Shown here one piece after another: positions 32,813-44,706 of a stretch of DNA of 64,000 nucleotides. The notes beneath the pieces are model-generated. The model was not told the origin of the DNA and did not search any database. It saw nothing but the letters and a program-made list of their open reading frames with translations. A program made the translations under genes and the position numbers. The stretch's first letter is position 1; the number at the start of each line of letters is the position of its first letter. The stretch spans positions 20,286,707 to 20,350,706 of the forward strand of contig NW_024467121.1 of NCBI RefSeq assembly GCF_017591425.1. Direction: 5' to 3'. The DNA is from Ochotona curzoniae (taxonomy: Eukaryota > Chordata > Mammalia > Lagomorpha > Ochotonidae).

Positions 32813-35475
32813 TCTCACACTGTGCATCTGCATTACACACTCAGCCCACAACAGGATCCCAAACACTCCAGCCAAGGTTCCTTGAGGCAGCAGTATGATG
32901 GGGGGAGGAAGGGGCGTACTGATGAGATGGACAGAGACAACCTTACTGCTGGTAACTTTGGGAAGGAAAACAGCAACCACAGGAAAGAAACGTAGTGAAA
33001 AGTTGTGAAGCCAGGTTCATTCTCTGAACCTTTTCTATACTGCATTTGTGAATGAGCAAAGACACTGCCTAGACAATCCTCAAGGTTTTCTGTTCAATAG
33101 CAATTATCAGTAGCAATAGAAGATTTCATTCTCATCTAGGAGAGCAAGGTCCCTTTGGCACAGAGAAGCAGCCTGGATTCCAGCCCACAGGTAGAGGCTC
33201 TGATAAGAGGTTTGGGGGGCACAACACTCTACATTTCCCTTAACCTGGCAGTTGCCACGGAAACAAGATCCTGAGTGAGTTTTCCAGCACAGTCTGATGT
33301 TAATTCTTTCATGGAAAGCCATGCTTTGCTTTGAGCTTATTCATACAATGCTTCATTTGAATTTTTGCTAATTCCCATCATTTCCCTAAGTCCTAGAATA
33401 ACCTCATGGCTTCTTTTGTTTGATGAGGCACTCTGTACTGCCACTGCAGCACCTATCTCTTCTGCTCACCAGGGAACAGACCCGACTCAGTGTGCTACAC
33501 AGAACCCAGACTCATCATTGCAGACACTGCAGGGAAACCAAGCCCTGAATGTACATCGGGATATTCTGATGGACTCCATCGTCAGGGATGGCTGAAGAGT
33601 TGTAAGAAATTGGATCTCTGCATTATCAAGAGGGTTTTAAAAAATATTTATCACTCTAATAAAGATGGCAAAGAGATATAGTAAATACAGTAAGATGCAA
33701 CTGGGATTTGGAGAGTTGAAAATTTGGGTGATAGTCCTAGCTCCCTCACCAGCAGGGTGCTAATACATAACCTACTGAAGCAGTCACCATCTTTATCCTG
33801 GACCAATGACAGAGTTCAATGAAATAGCACATATTCAATGCAAGTCGCATGCCTGTCATCTATAAAGAGACTTCAGAAGGTACATATTCTCTTGATTGCA
33901 TTTTTCCTTGGAAAATTGAGATTTACTCTCAAGTACTACTTAACACTGCAGATTGTAAAATGAATGGCAATGATTATGGACTAGAAACAATGATAAAAAT
34001 ATAAAATCACTATTACCAGCTCTATTGAGGTCATAGAATTTAGGTGATCTATAATGCTGCTTTCCTTTTGTTTCTGCATGTCTCTGTCTCTCCCTTCCTC
34101 CCTCCCTCTCTCTCACACATGTGTGCAGGTGAGTGTGCACACACATGCATGCATGCACACACACAGTCTTGCACACTACAGTACAGGAAAAGACTTTACC
34201 AAAGGATATAAACAAATGCTCTCTAGATTATGGTGAACAGCACTGCAATGACACTTTTTGACTCAACAACAGAGTTGTGTCCTGATAAGTCTGCTCTGAA
34301 TTCAAAAGGTCCTAAAACCAGAAATGCTCATCCATCTAACCTAATACACATCATAGCCAAGCAATACAGCACACGGTACAGCATGAGTTGTTAAGTGGGG
34401 CTGGCTGGCTGAAGACTGCTGCTTCTGCTCAGCACCTCAAAAGAGGACTATAAAGTGAGTATCATTAGACCAAGAAAAGGTCAAGGTCAAGCTTTAAGTA
34501 CAATTTCTAGAGTATCACTTCTAAATCCCTGCAAAATCAAACAATCCTTAAGGCAGCATCAGTCATGCACCCTGTATGCTGCTATTTTAAGAACCTTGAA
34601 AGAACCTGCTCCCTGACCTTAAAGGAGAGCACTATGGTCTGTGCGGTTCTTCCCACAAGAACCCAGACCATCATCAGCAACAGCAGGTGGAACATGGAAA
34701 TTCTGATTTTTGACCTCTCTCCAAACTTAATTAGAAACTCTGGGGTGTTCAGTGCTGCCCTGTATTCCATGTGACTCTGAAGCACTAAAGACAGAAAACC
34801 ACACCTTTTGGGAAAACAATCATGTGAAAGGAATATTAAGAGTGTAGAAAACCAGCAAAACTACGCAACGCTCTGTGAATTCTAATAGTGAGCCAAGGCT
34901 TTAATACATCAGCCCATGTACAACTGAAATAAGAACATCAGGATGGGATGAAGCAGCTCATTCTCTCAAAGAGTAATCCTACAGCTTCTCTTTCACTGAT
35001 CTTGTACTCCAATCTGGCTGTTCCTCTGGGCCTGGTCTGAAATGAATTATCAGCATCGTAAGCTTCTAAAGGGAACAGTGTATCCACCATGCTCACAGCA
35101 CCCAATATTACCACTTGCATTAATTGGTCTCTCTTTGTCAGACCCTTTATAAATCACAAAGACTAAACAGGCTCTGGAAACTGAATTACCCTTTACCTGC
35201 TCAGATCTGTCCTTGGTCCCAACCCTTCATCTTCACCCTATTTGAGCCCAGAAAATGGGTGACAGTGAACACTACAGGAGCAGCATAGAACTACAGGTCA
35301 TTCACAAGAGGAAAAAAAAAGAACTAAGGGCTTCTGACATAACAACACTTCATCTTTACCCAACACAAACAAAGGTACTTACGGTCATTGCTGCATTTAA
35401 CAGCTACACATTCTGCTACTAAACACGGGAGCCAGTGTGACTGAAGATTAGTTACACACTCAGAAAGAGGAATAA
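32813..35475. other. Unique DNA with a possible MIR and a simple-repeat patch
   Basis: A plus-strand MIR-like segment lies near 33690-33880 (GATAGTCCTAGCTCCCTCAC ... GCACATATTCAATGCAAG). The CT/CA patch at 34079-34170 is listed separately. Nothing coding is supported. Confidence 0.4.
34079..34170 (+). repeat. CT-rich then GT/CA/TGCA simple-repeat patch
   Basis: TCTCTGTCTCTCCCTTCCTC leads into CACACATGTGTGCAGGTGAG and GCATGCATGCACACACAC, an impure alternating purine-pyrimidine stretch that includes two 8-bp self-complementary words. Confidence 0.8.
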
Positions 35476-35479
35476 CTTT

Positions 35480-35585
35480 TATCTAAAATGTAAAATGGCT
35501 CATGTCATTCCCCTGCTTTATCTCACGATAAAATTCCAAATCCCTCAGCAACAGAAAGACCACAAAAGTTTTAACCAGCACAGGT
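35480..35585 (+). mobile_element. L2 fragment
   Basis: CATGTCATTCCCCTGCTTTA and GATAAAATTCCAAATCCCTC match the L2 'CATGTCACTCCCCTGCTTAA ... GATAAAATCCAAACTCCTTA' zone closely. Forward orientation; ends where the L1 remnant begins. Confidence 0.75.
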
Positions 35586-35589
35586 CTTG

Positions 35590-36335
35590 AGAGACATTTT
35601 TCCAAAAAAGACATACAAATAGCAAATAAACAAATAAGATATTCAACATTTCTACTCCCTAGAGAAATTCAAACTATAAGAACACACACAATGAGACACC
35701 ACTGCACACTCATTAGGATAGATGTTATTTTAAAATAACCCACAGAAAATTAAGAGCATTGGCAAAGATGTGAAGAAATTGGAATATCTATGAAATAGGA
35801 ACATGAAATGGACAGCCACTATGGAAAACAAAAGTTAAAAAAGTTGCATTGACTTTTCATAGACATAGTCCAACACTTCCATTTCAGTATGTATTCCAAA
35901 GAACTGAGAGCAGGAACTCAGATTTTGTACATTAGTGTTCACAAAAACACAATTTGCAAGAACCAAAAGGTATATACAACTCAAAACAACCATCTACTAA
36001 TGAATGAGTGTGCTACTAGCATGCAGCTACTGCATCACTTGGGGTTACAAAGGAAAATTTTAATGCCTGTTACTATACAGATTACATGGATAAAACTTAA
36101 GCACATACAAAATAAATCAAAATCAAATAGGAAAAAAAAATGTGTGATTCTTATGAGTGTCTAGAGAAGTGAAATCCAGAGAGACATAGTAACTGGAGAA
36201 GTGGAAATAAGGAGTTGATGTTTGATGGGAGGAGTTTCAGCTTTGATGATGAAAAGTTCTGAAGATAGCTAGTAGTAATGGCTGTAGAATAATGTGAGTA
36301 TACTTAGTGCCAGTGAAATGTATATTTCAAATAAT
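35590..36335 (+). pseudogene. Decayed L1 ORF2 3' end and 3' UTR, host of retroposon copy 2
   Basis: AAAAAAGACATACAAATAGC, AATTCAAACTATAAGAACAC, GAGACACCACTGCACACTCA, CCACTATGGAAAACAAAAG, GAATGAGTGTGCTACTAGCA and GATTACATGGATAAAACTT follow the L1 ORF2 end in order; 36170-36335 is 3' UTR-like. The L1 resumes after the retroposon at 39836-39865 with CATACACTTTACCATAATTA AAAAC. No intact frame. Confidence 0.78.
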
Positions 36336-36352
36336 GAAAAGGAGTAATTTAG

Positions 36353-39300
36353 TAGGTGCCAGGCTGGAATCGTCTCCATGCTCGGAGCCCCAATTCCAGC
36401 CACTGCGTCCACCAGGTGACCTTTCCCTGGGCAGCCAGTGCGCCATTCGGCGCAGGCTCTGCCTGATGGCCGCCCGGCAGCCTGCTCTGGGGTTTTGGGC
36501 TCTGAATTGTTGCTTAGGTATCTGCATGTCAAGCCCACTGTATTTCTGGGATGTCAATCAATCCTAAAGAATTCCAATGACAGAGTAACTTTTCCTTTGA
36601 AAGTTAGCAAGGGTAACAAGACGTAGTAGGTTGGAGGAGAGGGACCTGATGATTTTTATGGATAAGACTGATATACTAAACCCCTTTAAATACTGTGTAG
36701 TACTTGTAGTCACTGAACACCAGTCCATGCAAAAGCTAAGGCTCGGGGCTTGTCCAGCAGGATCATTTTATTACCTGACATGTTGATGGATCAGGAAACG
36801 GGTCATATTTGGCAGGGCCATGAAATTAAGTAGCACACAGATTTTGTGGGAGATGTGTGGGCCAAACCCTGTGGAAATACTAGTCCTACTGGTTAGCTCA
36901 AGAGTTGAAGGAATGATGGACTAAACTAGGTGTGACCAAGGAGCCTGCCATCACTCACAGGTAAAGGAACTGACAACAGTCTGGACTGGTCAAGGCAGCA
37001 CCCAAATGTGCATCCTGAATAGGGTGTGGGGTGGGCCGGGCTTCAACTTTTTCCAGCTCATACAAGGCCAATAGGAAGATAGAATATGCCGGACACTGGC
37101 CTAAAACCCAATGGAATGTATGAGAATTGGGTCCGGGAGTGGGTCAAGTAGAAGAACGTGGGAAACTCCCCTGGCGAGTCATAGCTCCTGCTGGTGAACA
37201 CACAGTCCAGATCTAGGGGTTGGACAAGCTAGGCAAAGTAGCTCCAATGGCTGGCTAATGTGTGGACTGGCAATGGAATAGGGTGTACCAGGCAGAACTG
37301 AGCAAACCTTAGCCCATAAGCAAAACTAGAAATCAGGATGGAGGGCCCAACACCGTGGCCTAGTGGCTAAAGTCCTTGCCTTGAAAGCGCCAGGATCCCA
37401 TGTGGGTGCCAGTTCTGGTCCTGGCAGCTCCACTTCCCATCCAGCTCCCTGCTTGTGGCCTGGGAAAACAGTCGAGGACGGCCCAAAGCTTTGGGACCCT
37501 GCACCCATGTGGGAGACCCAGAGGAGGTTCCTGGTTCCCGGCTTCGGATTGGCATAGCATCGCCGTTGTGCTCACTTGGGGAGTGAATCATCGGACGGAA
37601 GATCTTTCTCACCATCTCTCCTCCTCTCTCTTTATCTGACTTTCCAATAAAAATAAATCTTACAAAAAAAAAAAAAAAAGAAAAAGAAACCAGGATGGAG
37701 CACAGGTCATGCTGAGCTAGGCTCTTGCACCTAATGGTCTGCGGGAGCCAGGGACGCTAAGCCACAGTGTGTAAGGCAAGGGCCAGTACAGGTGAGGGGC
37801 TGAGCCAAGCTGAGTCAGAGCAACCACTGGCATTCATGTGATCTATGGCTGGGAACAGGCCTGGTTGGGGACCTAAGGGGACACCCTATCTGGGTGGAGG
37901 TTCCCACCGAGGAGCACAGGGCTAGAATGGGGGCTGCTTCTGATCAGGATATGGTTTAGTCTCACTTAGCACAAGTGTGGACTGGGACTGGACACACCAA
38001 GCCGGGCTAGATTCCAACACCCTCTGGTCCTGGAGGACCAGGGTAGATGTGGGACAGACATCTACTGAGTCATGTGTGAGCTGTATGTGGGTATGGACGA
38101 GCCGTGGCTGCGCTGAAACATCCAACAACAAGAACCAGTTTGGGTTGAAGGCCAGTCAGGAAAAGCCACTGTTCCTGCTAGGACAGGAGGTGAATTGAGT
38201 AGGACTGGCTCATGGATGTCCTGGTATGCTCAAAATCTGACATTGGGAAAGGTTCTGATAAAGAAGCCTGTGCAACACCTCTGGTAGGACACAGACCCGG
38301 CAGGCAAGCGCAAGAAGCATGATAGGAAACAGCCCAGAACAGGCCATGGAAAGTTTCACACTGGCATACATTTGGCATGGTTTGGGGCAGACCAGACTGA
38401 ACCAGGTCTCATCACCCACTGGTGAATCCGAACACCAGAACAGAGTGTGGATCAAGCCAGGTTCAGTTGCGACAAAAACAGTGCCCATTACAGAATGCCA
38501 AGGTGAGGCTGCCTGTACCAGAGGTGACTGCAGCACCCAACAGCACACATGAGAACCAGGAAGGGAGGGGGCAGAGCCAGCAGGGGGAACATGGGGGAGT
38601 TCCCCTGCTGGACAGCTACTCCCACTGGAGAGCGTGGGCTGGGATAGGAGCCGACCAGACTAAGCAGGGCTACAACACCTGTGGGCCTCATGTGCACTAG
38701 ATTAGGGAAAAGCCAGGCTGAGCTGACTCTTCCTACTGGTGCAAGCATAAATCAGAGTGGGTAAGGGTTGGTTGGGCTTTGCCACAGCATCAGCTGGCAG
38801 AAGCTGGCATTGGGGGCTTATTCTGTCAAGTTAAACTGCAGAACCACCTGGAGAGTGCATGACCCAGGAGTGGGAGTGGCCTAGAAGGGAAATAGTGGGA
38901 TCCTCCCTCTTGGGTTACCACTCCCACTGGAGGGCACGAAAACTAGGACAGGGACAAGGGTGGCTAGTCAGAAAGGCACCCAACAGCATGTGTGTGGGCT
39001 GGATAGTGGAGCTAGGTGGGTTGAACTAGGCTTCAATGCCCATTGACATGTATGAGAGCTGAATGGGATGTGGGACAAACTGGACTAGTCTGCTGCACAT
39101 AATGGCAAACCAGGATAGGGGGTGGGCCTGGTGAGATTATTGTGGGTCGCTCCAAGTAGGCTGCAGCTCCCATTGATTTGTGTGATGGCCGAGTGTGTGC
39201 TAGGCAGAACCAGGATGGATTGCAACGCCTGTGGAAGACAGAGCTGGAAACAGAACTGATCCAACAATTGCAACCACCAGCTGACTGGGGCAATGGACTG

Positions 39301-39818
39301 TGCCGGGTCCTGTACTTGTTAGTACTTACAAGAACCTGGTCTGGGAACACCTCAGACAAAGTTTCTTTAGGGATCCCCTCCATCGAACTGCCAGACTCAG
39401 AACCCTAACTATGAAAAGAGAGAGAATAGAACAAGTCAATCAACTACCCCAGCTATATGTTGGCAGTGAAAAACTAGGCAAATGGAGACTCTATGATGGA
39501 CTATGTCAATTAGTGGATTCTTCAATGACCTCATCATGCTTAGAATGGCGAGACTAGCAGCAATTTATAACTGTTGAACTATCAAAACCACTTGAGCAAG
39601 ACCCTCAGAGCATGCCCGACATCAGGGACCTGGGATTGGTGGGAAACTGGGTGGGGCTTCTCCCTTAAAATCCCCTCTTTACCTCAGATACATGAAGGAA
39701 GCAATGTGGAAATGATAGTCTTACCCATTTTCCTATAGCCCTTGAACCTTTTTGCCCTAATTAACTATGTAAAGATTGTCCAAAATATAATTTAAAAAAA
39801 TGGAAAAAGAAAAAAATA
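36353..39818 (+). mobile_element. ~3.1 kb composite retroposon, copy 2 (3.47 kb with nested CSINE)
   Basis: Collinear with copy 1 (5733-8659): head CTGGGCAGCCAGTGCGCC, then GTGTGGGCCAAACCCTGTGG, GGTGTGGGGTGGGCCGGGCT, GGACTGGGACTGGACACACC, GCACGAAAACTAGGACAGGG, GGATGTGGGACAAACTGGAC, GTTGAACTATCAAAACC and the 3' end TATAGCCCTTGAACCTTTTT, then an A-rich tail. GAAAAGGAGTAATTTAG (36336-36352) and GAAAAGGAGCAATTTGG (39819-39835) are its target-site duplication. About 250 bp after the head (36500-36780) does not align obviously with copy 1. No long ORF. Family not recognised. Confidence 0.82.
37344..37684 (+). mobile_element. Young CSINE nested in retroposon copy 2
   Basis: Full-length young C-repeat (head GGCCCAACACCGTGGCCTAG, GCCAGGATCCCATGTGGGTG, ATCGGACGGAAGATC, poly(A) to 37684). 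AGAAATCAGGATGGAG (37328-37343) is repeated as AGAAACCAGGATGGAG (37685-37700). Copy 1 of the retroposon has no SINE at the matching site (about 6610), so this insertion came after the retroposon landed. Confidence 0.95.
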
Positions 39819-39889
39819 GAAAAGGAGCAATTTGGTGTTGCATACACTTTACCATAATTAAAAACAAACAGAAATCCTGAACCCTGAGA

Positions 39890-40100
39890 TTATTTCAGCC
39901 TACTCATTTACTTTCTAGTCTCTTGCACTGCTTCATCCCTCATTCCCTACGTTTGGGCCACCCTGTTCCTATTTAAGTTCCTTAAAGATGCCAACTTCAT
40001 TCTTGCCTTAGGACCTCTCCACATATTTCCTGTCAAGAATATCTTTCCTATTTGCTTCACAGATATGCATCCTTTCAAGCCTTCAAATCAGTGGTAGACT
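39890..40100 (+). mobile_element. L2 fragment
   Basis: GTCTCTTGCACTGCTTCATC, TTAGGACCTCTCCACATATT TCCTG, AGAATATCTTTCC and ATGCATCCTTTCAAGCCTTC are the L2 'CAGGGCCTTTGCACTTGCTG ... GGAATGCTCTTCC ... TCATTCAGGTCTC' zone. Forward. Confidence 0.7.
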
Positions 40101-41764
40101 CTGTGGTAGTTACTAGCTAGATGTTCACCAGATTGTTTCCTCCTCTACCTGGGCATATTGACATCTCCAGGCACACCTAACCTATGGGTTGTATCTTCTC
40201 ATTTTCCCTTGCAGTTAGATGTGTGAAGTGGTGATGGAGAAAAAAAAATCCCAAGGATTACTTAAAAATTTGCTGTCTTTTCTGAAGAGAAAACCATGGT
40301 GCAAAAAATGATGATGACTGTCTTTCTGCATCTTTAGCTGCTAGAGCTGGCTCACATTTTGGAGGCTGGAGAATCCAACAGCCACTGCACCAGTGTCTAC
40401 TTGACAACTGCTGAGGGTTATTGTGCTGGATTCTGACAGGGCAGAGGGCACTGCATGTGAGACTGAGCAAAGCAGGTGCACTAGCTCAGATCTCTCCTCT
40501 TACAAAGCCACTAGGTGCCACCGGGACTTATCATCATGATTTCATCCAACATGATGACCTCCAGAAGGGCATACCAAATACTTTTCCTTTGGGGAGACAT
40601 AAATAACGACACTGACCACAGGATGGACTTGCTAAAACCTGAGGAACAGCAAGTTTAAAGGGGCTGAGGTCCAGGAAGCACTACATGGGAAATCATCAAC
40701 TGACAGGCAATATTCATTCTGGATTCTACATGAGAAGAAGACATTTATATATGTGAGGGTGTTCCCACTGTGATCAAAATAATTTGTCTTGTTCTAACTA
40801 AGCCAAACTTCACAGAGTATCTCTTTCCACCTATATCAAACTGTTGTTCTTGTCATTATTCCCCAACTTTCTTCATAATTTGTGATTTATTCATCCATGT
40901 TGATATACTAATACTCATGTATTTCATGTATTTCTTCCTATATAAGGCAACCTTCTTTGATATGCAAACTATATGTTGTGGTTTCACTGTATCCCATCCC
41001 TACCATGAGCTTAATATAAATTCAACAACCATTTCCATTTTAAAAAGTCTGAATTTTAGCCCAGTTAGTTATCAGAGGTGCTTGCCCATTTTGTTAGAGT
41101 CTTTCCCTGATGGTCTTAGAACTATCTGAAACCTGTAAATTATTATTGCTGACCTGTTTAACAATTGTTTTACAATGCTGCAGTGAATGATATAATTAAT
41201 GTCAGTGTCCTCCTAGACGGAATTTCTCCAGGGAATATTTGCAACCTAGCCTAGACCAGGTAGTAGATTACCCAAATAATGGATGGCTGGATGGGTCAAT
41301 CAATGAACAAGTGAGAGTATGTGTCAAGGAAAGGATCTGAGACTGATACTATTCAAATCCGAGTGCAGAGTGTGGCTCTGGCAAAGACTGCTCTGTTCTT
41401 CATCTCAACAAGTGTCATGAGTCACCACACTCCAGGGATATCATCCAGCTTGGAAAGCGTTCTGGTCAGGAAGCAGAGATGGACTCAACAGCTCATTAAG
41501 TCCCCAGAACACTGTGCACGCTACCAAGTGAACTTCTCAACCTCGACTCTCCAATGGAAAGAATATGGGATTTGGAGTAAACAAAACTAAAACACAATGT
41601 TGGCTTTATGTCATTTTTTTAAAGCTGGAAATAACAAATAGACAACATTGCTCAATATCTATGTTGTCTAAGTCCAATACCATTAGCCTGTCACATGCAA
41701 CTATGCAGAACTTGAATGGTGGCTCAATTAAATCTGGATGTGCCATAAATATTAAACATACATA
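40101..41764. other. Unique DNA; possible old L1 trace
   Basis: TACAATGCTGCAGTGAATGA near 41172 resembles old L1 in reverse, but neighbouring text does not confirm it. Nothing coding seen. Confidence 0.4.
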
Positions 41765-42060
41765 GAATGCAGGTTCTGTGGAAGAGCAAGTTAAGCCTCC
41801 ACTTGTAGCACCACCGTCCTTTGCGCACACTGGCTCTGATCCAGCTCTCTGCCAACATGCCTGGGAAAGCAGCAGATGATCCAAGTGCCTGGGCCCTTGT
41901 ACTCATGTAGGAGAGCTCGAAGCCCCTGGCTACAGCCTGGCTCAGCCCTGGCAGTTACAGCTATCACAGCAAGTCAACTGATGGAAGATCTGTCTCCCCA
42001 GTTCTGTAACTCTGCCTTTAATAAACCATCATACACACAGGACCTCAAAGACTTAATATA
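41765..42060 (+). mobile_element. Old CSINE
   Basis: AAGCCTCCACTTGTAGCACC, TGATCCAGCTCTCTGCCAAC, GGGCCCTTGTACTCATGTAG, TGGCTACAGCCTGGCTCAGC and CTGTAACTCTGCCTTTAATA AA in forward order. Older subfamily, directly followed by a young CSINE. Confidence 0.82.
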
Positions 42061-42087
42061 AAAAAGTACCTTTCGGGCCCGGCATGG

Positions 42088-42098
42088 TGGCCTAGTGG
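42088..42098 (+). promoter_or_regulatory. Pol III A box of the CSINE
   Basis: TGGCCTAGTGG fits the tRNA A-box consensus TRGCNNAGYGG. It is paired with the B box 55 bp downstream (start to start), as in tRNA genes. Confidence 0.8.
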
Positions 42099-42142
42099 CT
42101 AAAGTCCTCACCTCAAACCCACCAGGATCCCATATGGGCGCC

Positions 42143-42153
42143 GGTTCTAATCC
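42143..42153 (+). promoter_or_regulatory. Pol III B box of the CSINE
   Basis: GGTTCTAATCC differs from the GGTTCGAANCC consensus by G to T at position 6. The same TCTAATCC form recurs in the other young CSINEs here, so the subfamily carries this variant. Confidence 0.8.
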
Positions 42154-42465
42154 CGGCAGCTCCACTTCCCATCCAGCTCCCTGCTTGTGGCCATGGAAAG
42201 CAGCTGAGGATGGTTCAAAGCCTTGGGACCCTGCACCCACATGGGAGATCCAAAAGAGGCTCCAGGCTCCTGGCTTTGGATTGGCTCAGCTCCAGTCACT
42301 TGGGGAGTGAGTCATCAGACAAAAGATCTTCTTTTGTCTCTCCTCCTCTCTGTATATCTGACTTTCCAATTAAATACATACATACATCTTTTTAAAAAGT
42401 ATTTTTCAGATATATTAAATGAGATATATATTTTACTCATTTTCACCTTCTGAAAAATAGGGCTT

Positions 42466-42787
42466 TTTTAAAAAGACATTTTTATTGGATAGGCAGATCA
42501 GATTTATGGAGAGGAGAGCCAAGAAAAGGATCTTCCACTGCTGATTCACTCCCCAAATGGCTGCAATAGCCAGAGCCAAGCCGATTCAAAGCCTGGAGCC
42601 AGGAGCTTCTTCTGGGTCTTCCACACTGGCATAGGGTCCCAAGCCCGTGGGCCATCCCCTACTGCTTTCCCAGGCCACAATCAGGGAGCTGAATGGGAAG
42701 TGAAGCAGCTGTAACACAAACAAGTGCTCATATAGGATCCCAGCCCTTGCAAAGTGAGGGGTTTGTCACTAAGCCATCATGTTGGAC
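42466..42787 (-). mobile_element. CSINE with 16-bp target-site duplication
   Basis: Reverse: TTTTTAAAAAGACATTTTTA tail side, GAAAAGGATCTTCCACTGCT, GGGAGCTGAATGGGAAGTGA and AAGCCATCATGTTGGAC head. CTGAAAAATAGGGCTT (42450-42465) returns as CTGAAAAATATGGCTT (42788-42803). Confidence 0.93.
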
Positions 42788-42803
42788 CTGAAAAATATGG
42801 CTT

Positions 42804-44285
42804 ATCTTTTAATTGGTGACTTTCACAGTATATCACACCCTTTTATGTTATTATTAGTATAAAACAGCAACATCATCCAAACTCTAACACAAAAATCATT
42901 GATTCTAATTCCCTTTTTAAGTTATCCATAATCACTGTCAAATCCAAGTGTTTCACTAAAATGATTCTAATTATGATGAAGCTTCTCTATAAATGGGCAC
43001 TCATGTATACCTCACATAATTGTTTCATACTCAGTGTGCTTTAGGTCAGCTTGTGAGACAGAAAACAAGTCCACCAATTAAAAAAGCCAAAAGGTTGAAA
43101 TCATCTTGAGACCATGAAAGATGCAAGAATAAAGGATAGCTTCTCTGATTATTACGTAGCTGACTTGCTTCCCTAAGCTCCAGATGTAATATTTGCTTCC
43201 TGATCTGGGTTCCTTCCAGGCCAGACAGCATCCCTGGGGTGTGATGACTCATGACACATATCTAGATGAGAAACAAGACTAATCTTTGCCAGTGCCACAT
43301 TCTGCACTCCACCTCTGGCTTGGGATCAGATCGGCCTCAACTCCTTCCCCTGACAAACAGGCTCATTCACTTGTTCATTGATTCAGCCATTCAACTGTTA
43401 CCTACTGTATCTCTGAAGAGTAGACAGAATACATCTTCTCCACTTCACTTACTTCACAAATGACGAGCTGAAATGGAACCTGAAACCAGGCAGAATTACA
43501 GAAAGGAGATAGTGATGATAAAGAATAGTTAAAAATAAGCATCCCTTTTTGTTTTAAAGAAAACAAAGGAAAATCAAGGAAAAATCTTGCAGAAGTCTTG
43601 AAGAAACAATAGCACAAATGATTCATAAACTTGAAACAAATAGTTTCTTGGGTAATCCCAGGGAGTAAATATGTTGACACTTCCAACTAGAATTTTTCCT
43701 TTTCACAAAATGTTGGCAAAATGTCCATCCAAGTACAGCATTCCTACCAAGTAGACCTCAAAGTTTTTCTTGGTAAGGTCCCCTCCTCTAAATCAACTTT
43801 TCAATCTTTGTAGTTAAGGTGCTATCATCTGAAATAATGGAAATAGGAATTAAAAAGCCCATCACTCCCATCTTTAACTAATCTAGCCCTTCTCACCTTC
43901 CCAGGGATCTCATCATGTTTATAGAAAATGTTAATCTGTAGACCAATGAATCTAGCAATTTCCAGGTGAGGACATATGATATTCAGAAATAACCCTTTAG
44001 ACATTTTTTAGTTTCTTGGTTTTGAAACTCAAGCAAAGTAGAAGCAGATGAAAAATGTACCAGGCAGGTTTGTTTTTAAAAGTAAATAGCAGTGTTGTTG
44101 TTACTTTGGGAATCTTGTCATACATTTCATGCCAGTGGAATCAAACTATAATTGAGAAACAACACTTTTTATGATAAATACTATCCCCTCTGCAAAGCCA
44201 ATCTCAATATGGTTTCCCAGTTTTAATCTTTCACTTTGTACTTGGTAACACTGACCAAAATCAGAAATTACCTGTATATGCACAT
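42804..44285. other. Unique AT-rich DNA
   Basis: No gene, RNA or repeat family recognised. Confidence 0.4.
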
Positions 44286-44289
44286 GTCT

Positions 44290-44430
44290 ATGCTTAATAT
44301 TTATTCTTTCACTAGACCATGAGTTCCCTAGAGACAAATGCCTTGTCTTTCCACTTCCGTATCTCTTGAGCATGCCAGTGTGCTGCTTCATACTGAGCAC
44401 TCAGGAAATACTTACTAGAGGAATAAATAT
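44290..44430 (+). mobile_element. L2 3' end
   Basis: CTAGACCATGAGTTCCCTAG AGACAAATGCC and GAGCACTCAGGAAATACTTA match the L2 3' 'TAGACTGTGAGCTCCTTGAGG ... GGCGCTCAATAAATATTTG' zone. Forward. Confidence 0.8.
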
Positions 44431-44706
44431 TCAGAAAGGGTTCTATAACTGCAAGACGTAGCTGCAAAAACAACTAGGTATGTAGAAGCACTGTGGTTAA
44501 GACCAACAGATAGGCAACAGAAGGAGTCAGGGATCTGAAAGGCATGGCCTCACTTAATCCATATCAGTTCTCCACACAGGCTACTAAGTGTAGGAATCAG
44601 AATTAAGGCCAAAATTTTCCCCTGAAAACAAAGGAAAGGAAAGTCAACTTATAACCAGAAGAGGAGTTGACAGAAAAACCACAAAAGTTTAATTGCTTTT
44701 ATTAAA

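Larger units (their letters stand above)
42074..42392 (+). mobile_element. Young CSINE
   Basis: Near-consensus young head GGGCCCGGCATGGTGGCCTA, GCGCCGGTTCTAATCCCGGC, CCATCCAGCTCCCTGCTTGT and the CTCTGTATATCTGACTTTCC tail block with ATACATACATAC instead of AATAAATAAA. An internal deletion removes part of the 'GGCCGTTGCGCTCACTTGG' zone (42296-42300). Flanks AAAAAAGTACCTTT (42060-42073) and AAAAAGTATTTTT (42393-42405) give an imperfect duplication. Confidence 0.93.

Noticed and set aside
42074..42150. tRNA gene suggested by A and B boxes
   Set aside because: The sequence cannot form a full cloverleaf with a 3' acceptor and continues straight into the CSINE body.
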